64,000 nucleotides of DNA from Flavobacterium sp. LC2016-12 (GTDB lineage: Bacteria; Bacteroidota; Bacteroidia; Flavobacteriales; Flavobacteriaceae). This document shows, piece after piece, positions 58,652-64,000 of the stretch (positions are counted from its first letter, which is position 1; every line of letters begins with the position of its first letter). The notes beneath the pieces were generated by a model. That model ran no database searches, was not told the origin of the DNA, and was given only the letters and a program-made list of their open reading frames with translations. The stretch lies in contig NZ_JADKPT010000001.1 in NCBI RefSeq assembly GCF_015351595.1, positions 186,001-250,000 of the forward strand, read 5' to 3'. The position numbers and the translations under genes were made by a program.

Positions 58652-60571
58652 TTATACTACGTTTGAAACATTAAATCTTACGCTAATTAATTCCTGTAGC
58701 TCTTTTATGGTTTTAAAAGTTCTTTTGAGCTTTATTTTTTCCATTTTTGATAAAGATTCTAAGGCAATAAATTGTCCTGAATCATGATGTAAAAGCCCTT
58801 GTTTTGTTCTGAACTTTAATAATGCTTTAAAGGAATAGGAACACGATAAATACAATTCACTATTCGTAGGTTCCAGTTCGGCCAATTTCTCAAAACGTTC
58901 GGCTGTGTTACTGATCCCTTTAACAGAATGAGATAGAATCAAGACACGTGCTGCATCTGTTAAAGGCATTAAAGCTCTTCTTTTAATATCAAAATTGTCT
59001 TTATTGGCTCCGTCTTGTTCTACTAAAAATTGTCTAAAAAAGCCTGTTGGCGATGGACTTTGTAAAGCACCGCTAACCAAATGAACATAAAAAATCGGGT
59101 TTGCTTTTACATCTTCAAAGATAGAATCAGATAATTGACTAGCAATCTCTGTGTCGCCATAAGTTACACTATAATCAAAAAATATGAACGACAATAAAAC
59201 TTCATTTTTCCCCGGATTTGTAATCCAATGATGAACCTGGCTTTTCCATTCATCCAGACTCATACACCATTTTGGGTTCGAAGCCATCATTTCGGCTGGA
59301 CAATAATCATAGCCAATTTCAAAAAGTCCTTTGTTAATAAGACCGGCAAATTTCAAAAAGTATATTCGGGTTTCATCTCTAAAAACCTCAGAAACGTTTT
59401 CATATACAATTGCATTATCCTGATCGGTATGCAGCATTTGCTCACTTCGTCCCTGACTGCCCAATGCTAGCCACGCAAATTTCACTGGTGGCGGACTGCT
59501 CATTTTTTCGATACACATTTCTATAACACGAGTAGTACAGGCTTCATTTAATTCGGTTATGATTTTAGAAATCAATGTCATCGGAATGTTTTGATCTAAA
59601 TATCCCTGAAGTAACTGCATTATTCTGTTCCGGATGGGTTTTATTTCTTTGATTTTTTTTGCTCTTTTTAAAGCTTTAATCAAAACAGCAGGATTATTCC
59701 CCAACGCAACCATTACATCATGTTTTGACAGAATTCCAACTGCTTTTGTATTGATAGTGCCATCTTTCGTTAAACACAAATGACTAATATTACTTTTCAT
59801 CATTGCCATTTGAGCCTCCGTAACTGTCATTTTCTTAGGATAGGTAACAACCGGTTTTGTCATAATTGTTTCGGCCGTTGTCATGATGGAGTATTCTCCT
59901 GTTACGATTTTATTACGCAAATCTTTATCAGTCAAAATTCCTATCGGAAGCATTTCATCAACAATCAATATAGCTCCAACTTTCTTCTTGTTCATGATTT
60001 TCGCTACATCTCTTGCGGTGGTTGATGGCGAACAAGTAACAATTTTTTTTGAATATTTGATAGGAGTTAAATCAAAGGAATTAGTGTCTGGCTGCATTGT
60101 ATTATGCGTCAAATCATCGCCATATAATTTATCTTTATGAATATCAGAATAAGGGTTTTTAGTGTTTGAAGCATAACTCTCAATCAGGAAATTCCCAACT
60201 GTTCTATTCTCTAGTGCATAAGGTTTGAATACAGCAATCGGAATGGCATATAAAATACTCTCTTCATGCGCTACAGCTTCCATTATATAATTTTCCTGTG
60301 CCAAAAGCGGACGCAATCCAAAAATATCTCCTTCGTCACACATGTCCAGAACGATGTTTTTGGTACTTTTCTTTAAAGCCACAGCACCTTTATGAACAAC
60401 ATAAAAAGAATCATGTGTTTTTTCATTTTCAGCAAAAATCACAGCATCTTTATCTTTGTAGATAATCGAAATTTGTTCTGATAGCTTTTCTAAATCCATT
60501 TTGTGTAAAAAGCTAAAAGGAGGGAAGTCCTTTAGAAAGTCGGCAACTCTATGTGATATGGTATTTTTCAT
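58652..60571 (-). CDS. CRP-like/CBS/DUF294 nucleotidyltransferase protein
   Basis: The start is at 60571 (MKNTISHRVADFL); a GTG eight codons upstream lies in a palindromic repeat. 639 residues: a cyclic-nucleotide-binding domain (about 20-115), two CBS domains (about 175-225 and 235-290), then a DUF294 nucleotidyltransferase with the motif LGSQGRSEQMLHTDQDNAIV (369-388; Asp383 and Asp385 probable metal ligands) and a helical C-terminus. GlnD-like chemistry is plausible. It senses small molecules and is coexpressed with the DnaQ exonuclease gene 2 bases downstream. Confidence 0.9.
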   Translation of the reverse strand: MKNTISHRVADFLKDFPPFSFLHKMDLEKLSEQISIIYKDKDAVIFAENEKTHDSFYVVHKGAVALKKSTKNIVLDMCDEGDIFGLRPLLAQENYIMEAVAHEESILYAIPIAVFKPYALENRTVGNFLIESYASNTKNPYSDIHKDKLYGDDLTHNTMQPDTNSFDLTPIKYSKKIVTCSPSTTARDVAKIMNKKKVGAILIVDEMLPIGILTDKDLRNKIVTGEYSIMTTAETIMTKPVVTYPKKMTVTEAQMAMMKSNISHLCLTKDGTINTKAVGILSKHDVMVALGNNPAVLIKALKRAKKIKEIKPIRNRIMQLLQGYLDQNIPMTLISKIITELNEACTTRVIEMCIEKMSSPPPVKFAWLALGSQGRSEQMLHTDQDNAIVYENVSEVFRDETRIYFLKFAGLINKGLFEIGYDYCPAEMMASNPKWCMSLDEWKSQVHHWITNPGKNEVLLSFIFFDYSVTYGDTEIASQLSDSIFEDVKANPIFYVHLVSGALQSPSPTGFFRQFLVEQDGANKDNFDIKRRALMPLTDAARVLILSHSVKGISNTAERFEKLAELEPTNSELYLSCSYSFKALLKFRTKQGLLHHDSGQFIALESLSKMEKIKLKRTFKTIKELQELISVRFNVSNVV

Positions 60572-60590
60572 TATGTTAGATTTGCGTTTT

Positions 60591-60648
60591 GCCACAAAGG
60601 CACAAAGACACTAAGATATAAAAAATTGCGCCTTTGTGCCTTTGTGGC
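60591..60648. repeat. Perfect 17-bp inverted repeat of a CACAAAGG phrase
   Basis: GCCACAAAGGCACAAAG (60591-60607) and CTTTGTGCCTTTGTGGC (60632-60648) match perfectly over 17 bases with a 24-base loop. It lies between the upstream lipoprotein gene and the CBS gene; related words (CTTTGTGAACTTTGTGG) occur near 63560. Confidence 0.85.
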
Positions 60649-60665
60649 AGAATTAGTAGCTTAGT

Positions 60666-61037
60666 TTATTCAACTTTAAAAACTTTCCCGCGTTGCTTTT
60701 CTTCAGAACCCACCATTCCGAATTCAAAAGTATACGAATCTTTAGAAGTTGTTAGAATCTTCATACTGATTGCTTTTTCCTCAGCCATGTTTTTTGGATG
60801 TTTCTTCTGTAGAATATATTCACAATCGCTTACCCAGCGTACTGTTGAGGTATCGGTTTTTCCATCAAAAGTTTCGATTTCAATATTGTCTTTTCGTTCA
60901 AAATAAGTTGTTTTTTTTACCCCATTCACTTCAAATTCAAATTTGAATTTGCCATTTTTAAAGTCTTTGCAGTTGTGTTCTGCATTATAACAAGAGAATA
61001 ATGTGATTAACGGTAAAAGGAATATAATTTTTTTCAT
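60666..61037 (-). CDS. Small lipoprotein, 123 residues
   Basis: Signal MKKIIFLLPLITLFSC (Cys16), then a single beta-rich domain: HNCKDFKNGKFKFEFEVNGVKKTTYFERKDNIEIETFDGKTDTSTVRWVSDCEYIL, with two Cys (23 and 72) that may pair. This fold recurs in many Bacteroidota lipoproteins. Some database entries for relatives carry a topoisomerase name, which this sequence does not support. Function unknown. Its end is 17 bases from the inverted repeat at 60648. Confidence 0.78.
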   Translation of the reverse strand: MKKIIFLLPLITLFSCYNAEHNCKDFKNGKFKFEFEVNGVKKTTYFERKDNIEIETFDGKTDTSTVRWVSDCEYILQKKHPKNMAEEKAISMKILTTSKDSYTFEFGMVGSEEKQRGKVFKVE

Positions 61038-61059
61038 GTTTAAATTTAAGATTATTATT

Positions 61060-61141
61060 TAGGAGCTGAATCCCGCTGTCCTTCCAAATCTTTTGTGCCG
61101 AACCCCGGCACAAAAGGATTTTCCCTCCCATCGGGGCTAGG
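61060..61141. repeat. Dispersed palindromic element, copy C
   Basis: About 82 bp. TAGGAGCTGAATCCCGCTGTC at one end and CATCGGGGCTAGG at the other match copies A and B; inner arms are AATCTTTTGTG and CACAAAAGGATT, centre CCGAACCCCGG. Its CTAG supplies the stop codon of the small membrane protein gene at 61137. Confidence 0.85.
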
Positions 61142-61322
61142 AGAATCTCGTATTCAGAAGAAATATTGTTACAATAGAGGCAATGAGGATATTAAGAAAA
61201 CTTAAAAAATATAAATTTCGTCTTCTGTTTTTGTCAGACTGTTCATCGGCTAATTTTGTTCTGCAAAACCGAATCAGGATCCACCACCAGAGACCACCAA
61301 AATAAGCATGAAATTCAATCAT
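61137..61322 (-). CDS. Small membrane protein, 61 residues
   Basis: MIEFHAYFGGLWWWILIRFCRTKLADEQ then KNRRRNLYFLSFLNILIASIVTIFLL: a short amphipathic start, an aromatic first helix and a second C-terminal helix, with a basic middle. Start and stop overlap the DUF1572 gene by three bases (ATGA), which supports real translation, and the stop lies inside repeat copy C. Function unknown. Confidence 0.6.
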   Translation of the reverse strand: MIEFHAYFGGLWWWILIRFCRTKLADEQSDKNRRRNLYFLSFLNILIASIVTIFLLNTRFS

Positions 61323-61894
61323 TTCAACCTTTTTAATTCATCATCTGTAAAGTTCTTAATTTCTTTTTCTTTGGCAAACTTTTCGGCATTGTAATTTCCG
61401 GATTTATTCTTCGGAATTGATAAACTTTCCCAATCACTATTTTTCAATTGCTTGGCATAGAAAACAATTTGTCCAACATGATAAGGATAATGTGCCAGTT
61501 GGCGATTTATCGCTTCAATAACGGTATGGCCTTCATTTCGGATATAAATAATATCCGAAAGCTGTTCCGCTTTTAGGCTATTTAATGTATTAATAAATAC
61601 ATCCCAGCCTTTATTCCAAACTTCAAGAACTTCTTCTTTTGATTGTAAATCATTCTCAAATTCGGCATCACGATTGCGCCATTCTTTTTCTCCGTCAGAA
61701 GTTAAAAAGTCTGTCCAACGCGACAGCATATTACCTGAAATGTGTTTTATAATGGTTGCGATACTATTGGTATCTTCATTTATTGCAACAAAAAGCTGTT
61801 CAGGTTCTAATTGATTCATCGTTTTTTCTCCCAACATTTTGTAATACAAAAATTGCTTTCTAACGCTTTCTAAATATGATTCGGTAGCTTCCAT
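61319..61894 (-). CDS. DUF1572/DinB-like family protein
   Basis: 191 residues, a four-helix-bundle family with metal ligands. His pattern: KHISGN (near 48), and HYPYHVGQIVFYAKQL (near 133-148) with the usual second and third His. The family includes DinB-type damage-inducible proteins and thiol-dependent transferases. Substrate unknown. It overlaps the small membrane protein gene downstream. Confidence 0.88.
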   Translation of the reverse strand: MEATESYLESVRKQFLYYKMLGEKTMNQLEPEQLFVAINEDTNSIATIIKHISGNMLSRWTDFLTSDGEKEWRNRDAEFENDLQSKEEVLEVWNKGWDVFINTLNSLKAEQLSDIIYIRNEGHTVIEAINRQLAHYPYHVGQIVFYAKQLKNSDWESLSIPKNKSGNYNAEKFAKEKEIKNFTDDELKRLK

Positions 61895-61921
61895 GTTTTT
61901 TTGCTCTTTGATGCCGCTATA

Positions 61922-62107
61922 TTATGTCGCTCCGAGGGAGCTATTAGTAAATGGATTTATTGTTTTCTATAAATATATTGCCCCGCTGGGGCAGCATTAA
62001 TTAGTTGATTTTTAAAATGTAAATAATTTGTAAAAACTCCTTTAGGAGTGTAATATTTATAGAAATTATTTATTTCAACTGGTTTTAGCCTTATAGAGGC
62101 GACATAA
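61922..62107. repeat. 186-bp composite of nested inverted repeats
   Basis: Bounded by TTATGTCGC (61922-61930) and GCGACATAA (62099-62107). Inside are hairpins GCTCC-GGAGC (61929-61941), TGCCCC-GGGGCA (61979-61993), ACTCC-GGAGT (62036-62049), GCCT-AGGC (62088-62100), plus a 13-bp pair TTTCTATAAATAT / ATATTTATAGAAA (61964-61976 and 62053-62065). The whole could fold as one structure. Confidence 0.8.
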
Positions 62108-62117
62108 CGCAACATAA

Positions 62118-62690
62118 TCAAACAATTTTAATGTCATACTTATCTAAAAGCCCCACAATTCCCTGATTCGAAAATTGCGCTTTTCGCATCGGATTAAATT
62201 CGGGATCAATTTTATAATTGTAAGCCGTTCTAAAATCAACAGCTGCCAATTGGGTTTCATTAAAAATAGCGCCGTCCAAATCACAATTATCAAAAACGGA
62301 ACTTGTTAAATTGGTTCCTATAAAAGTAACTTCCCTAACTGAACAATTTATGAATTTAGTTTTCGGCATTTTTTTATTGGAAAAAACAGCATAATCTAAG
62401 GCAGTTTCTTCAAAATAAACCTGAAATAAAAAGTCATCACATTCGTTAAAAGCAATTCCTAAAAGTTTACAGTTTTTAAAAGTAACATTCTTTAAATTGG
62501 TGCCCGCCAAACTGGTCATCGACAAATTACAGTCAATAAATTCGCAGTCTAAAAAAGTATTGTAAGCAAAATTGCTATTAGAGAAATCACAGTTTTTAAA
62601 AACACAATCCTCAAACTCCCGATTGTTTATTTTTTTGTCAATATAAATGACTTTCTCGAATGTTTTCTGAATATGAATTATACCTTCCAT
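62118..62690 (-). CDS. Pentapeptide-repeat protein
   Basis: 190 residues. The body is a run of pentapeptides of the A(D/N)LXX type, here rich in Phe and Asn: CVFKNCDFSNSNFAYNTFLDCEFIDCNLSMTSLAGTNLKNVTFKNCKLLGIAF near 27-80, then further units to about 150. They form a right-handed quadrilateral helix. Members of this fold bind topoisomerases or act as scaffolds; nothing here shows which. Real and complete. Confidence 0.93.
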   Translation of the reverse strand: MEGIIHIQKTFEKVIYIDKKINNREFEDCVFKNCDFSNSNFAYNTFLDCEFIDCNLSMTSLAGTNLKNVTFKNCKLLGIAFNECDDFLFQVYFEETALDYAVFSNKKMPKTKFINCSVREVTFIGTNLTSSVFDNCDLDGAIFNETQLAAVDFRTAYNYKIDPEFNPMRKAQFSNQGIVGLLDKYDIKIV

Positions 62691-62740
62691 GAATGTTTTT
62701 TGGATTTTCGCGCGTTGTGACGTACACGAAGAATATAGAT

Positions 62741-62993
62741 TTAATTGTTATTTATTTGATATGAAATGCTATAATCATAAATACTGTAAACTCTAAAACT
62801 TCCATCATTGTTAGTTTTTTGTTTATCAAGTTTGTAAATTTCTGGTTGTTTTTTTAGTATTTCAGTGCTTTCAAAAATGGTATTAACTACTTTATCTGCT
62901 ATTGTAATAGACTTACTTTCAAAGAAAATATAAAAATGAATGTCTTCTAATTAATCTAAAAGCATCTTTTGACCAAATTATTTTCTTCCCCAT
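62741..62993 (-). pseudogene. Frameshifted RelE/ParE-family toxin gene
   Basis: ATG at 62993 starts MGKKIIWSKDAFRLI, overlapping the antitoxin end by 16 bases, then the frame hits TGA near 62919. Shifting by one base at about 62948 resumes a RelE/ParE-like sequence: EDIHFYIFFESKSITIADKVVNTIFESTEILKKQPEIYKLDKQKTNNDGSFRVYSIYDYSISYQINNN, stop at 62741. Total length is 253 bases, three times 84 plus one, consistent with one inserted base. Sequencing error or programmed shift are alternatives. Confidence 0.75.
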
Positions 62994-63208
62994 TTTTTAG
63001 CAATTTCTTTGGCTTCGTCTTCAGTATAAAAATTTCCTTTTTTGATGTTTTCTAAAGCATTTTCAATGTCTAAATTATATGAAGCATCTGAATCAACTGT
63101 AGAATTGTTGATTGATTGTAAAAGATGTTTTAATTTTTCTACAAAAGAAGGATCTTTTACTTTATCAATTTCTTGATGAATCCAATTTATTTCTACTTGA
63201 ATATCCAT
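62978..63208 (-). CDS. RelB/ParD-like antitoxin
   Basis: 76 residues, MDIQVEINWIHQEIDKVKDPSFVEKLKHLLQ..., a helical N-terminal segment followed by the tail DEAKEIAKKWGRK typical of toxin-neutralising antitoxins in Bacteroidota. The toxin start overlaps its end, the standard order. The frame is intact, while the toxin is frameshifted. It may also autoregulate. Function inferred from layout. Confidence 0.75.
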   Translation of the reverse strand: MDIQVEINWIHQEIDKVKDPSFVEKLKHLLQSINNSTVDSDASYNLDIENALENIKKGNFYTEDEAKEIAKKWGRK

Positions 63209-63235
63209 AATTCTGAATTTTAGTAAAGATACAAA

Positions 63236-63454
63236 TTAGTCGTTAAACAAACCTTTCATAATGATTTTCAATCCATAAAAAATCAAAAACATAGCACTTA
63301 AACAAGCTACAATCCCGATCCCTAAAACTAGATAATGCCAATTCGTATGCTGATTCATAAAAGCATTATAAATCAACGAAGGCCCAATAAATAATAGAGG
63401 CAACGAACCTGATAAATATTTAATTCCTTTTCCTAATAATTCTTTATTTGCCAT
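63236..63454 (-). CDS. DUF6095-like small membrane protein, 72 residues
   Basis: Two membrane helices (about 14-33 and 42-64: YLVLGIGIVACLSAMFLIFYGLKIIM) after a short basic start (MANKELLGKGIKYLSGSLPLLFIGPS). It closely resembles a small Flavobacteriaceae membrane family. It follows murQ on the same strand, 169 bases away, and may be read with it. Confidence 0.75.
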   Translation of the reverse strand: MANKELLGKGIKYLSGSLPLLFIGPSLIYNAFMNQHTNWHYLVLGIGIVACLSAMFLIFYGLKIIMKGLFND

Positions 63455-63460
63455 TTTTTT

Positions 63461-63602
63461 GTTTCAAGTTTCAAGTTTTTCTTGTTTCAGGTTTCAACTT
63501 AGTGATCTTAAAAAACTTGTTTTAAATTTTATCCAGGGCTTTGCAAACTTTGCGAAAAACCTTTGTGAACTTTGTGGTGAAAATTATGTATCAAACCATA
63601 TT
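63461..63602. repeat. Phrase-repeat region between murQ and DUF6095
   Basis: GTTTCAAGTTTCAAGTTTTTC and GTTTCAGGTTTCAAC (63461-63498) repeat the GTTTCAG word of the tandem array at 10915. CTTTGCAAACTTTGCG and CTTTGTGAACTTTGTGG (63540-63578) resemble the CACAAAGG palindrome at 60591. Confidence 0.7.
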
Positions 63603-63623
63603 TTACATTTCACAGAAAACTTT

Positions 63624-64000
63624 TTACTTTAAATAATTGTCGACAGCATTTCTCACACTGCCATATTTTTTCAATAATTCCGAAGCCTCATCATACGAAA
63701 CCGGAATTTCTCCCATAATCATTTTCACACCACGATCGACCAATTTGATGTTGCTCAATTGCATATCGACCATTTTGTTTCCTTTCACTTTTCCAAGTTG
63801 AATCATCGCTGCAGTCGAAATCATGTTTAAAACTAATTTCTGAGCTGTTCCGGCTTTCATTCTGGAGCTTCCGGTAACGAATTCCGGTCCAACCACAACT
63901 TCAATAGGAAATTGCGCTGTCAAAGCCAACGGGCTTCCAGCATTATTTGTGATACATCCCGTAAGGATATTATTTTGATTGCAAGTTTCTAAACCGCCAA
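63624..64000 (-). CDS. murQ: N-acetylmuramic acid 6-phosphate etherase, C-terminal part (5' end outside window)
   Basis: The frame is open to the window edge, so only about 125 residues are seen. It includes TGCITNNAGSPLALTAQFPIEVVVGPEFVTGSSRMKAGTAQKL, the sugar-isomerase (SIS) core signature of MurQ, and the C-terminal LLKKYGSVRNAVDNYLK. MurQ cleaves the lactyl ether of MurNAc-6-phosphate in cell-wall recycling. Internal TTG codons are not starts. Confidence 0.92.
   Translation of the reverse strand, partial: GGLETCNQNNILTGCITNNAGSPLALTAQFPIEVVVGPEFVTGSSRMKAGTAQKLVLNMISTAAMIQLGKVKGNKMVDMQLSNIKLVDRGVKMIMGEIPVSYDEASELLKKYGSVRNAVDNYLK

Noticed and set aside
63624..63929. Start of murQ within the window at the TTG 63929
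   Set aside because: The frame is open to the edge and continues with MurQ-like sequence upstream, so the gene simply begins outside.

Overview
The window reads as AT-rich chromosomal DNA of a Flavobacterium-like member of the Bacteroidota. The grounds are SusC/SusD pairs, many lipoproteins with the short MKK... signal, TAnnTTTG-type -7 boxes, a LuxC-ferredoxin-SerC-SerA cluster, and families (TIGR02757, DUF937, DUF4838, YaiO) typical of that group. No rRNA, tRNA, CRISPR array, insertion sequence or prophage was seen.

Layout. Bases 1-6751 are the end of a polysaccharide utilisation locus for a beta-1,3-glucan, probably laminarin: SusC (cut by the window edge), SusD, a PKD lipoprotein with a tandem-duplicated domain, a lipid-anchored GH16 and a soluble secreted GH16. 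Bases 7063-7841 hold an ECF sigma factor and a 47-residue ORF. Bases 8401-19266 are mixed housekeeping: a TPR protein, an endonuclease III without its iron-sulfur cysteines, Bcp, an MBL hydrolase, small lipoproteins, an esterase, a dihydroorotase homologue lacking its metal histidines, and a BatA-like protein. Then come a secreted lactonase and a DEAD-box helicase. Bases 22223-28587 are a tight five-gene minus-strand operon (HEAT protein, GT2 synthase, YaiO barrel, DUF4838, receiver domain lacking the phospho-Asp) that looks like an exopolysaccharide synthesis and export system. Bases 28659-36246 hold TIGR02757, LolD, small membrane proteins, DUF937, SerA, SerC, LuxC and ferredoxin. Bases 36408-46189 hold a TonB-dependent receptor, YchF and a loose plus-strand run of envelope genes. 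PncB, ParE and ParC follow (46262-52943).

Bases 53001-54457 are a deletion scar: the C-terminal end of a ClpB/ClpV (TssH)-type ATPase on the minus strand abuts the C-terminal end of a TssF-like baseplate gene on the plus strand. This is what one internal deletion of a Bacteroidota type VI secretion locus between two divergent genes would leave. Beyond it lie a di-haem peroxidase with a PhoX-like lipoprotein, a DnaQ exonuclease with a CRP-CBS-DUF294 protein, a pentapeptide-repeat protein, a toxin-antitoxin pair whose toxin is frameshifted, and the start-side-truncated murQ.

The intergenic spaces are rich in structured repeats: a (GTTTCAG)8 tandem array, a dispersed ~80-95 bp palindromic element present three times with different centres, a 186 bp composite of nested hairpins, a 28/29 bp inverted pair, and gene-end inverted repeats built from short phrases. 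Start codons were moved inward where the longest ORF ran through an intergenic region. All database-family names are from memory of motifs and were not searched.
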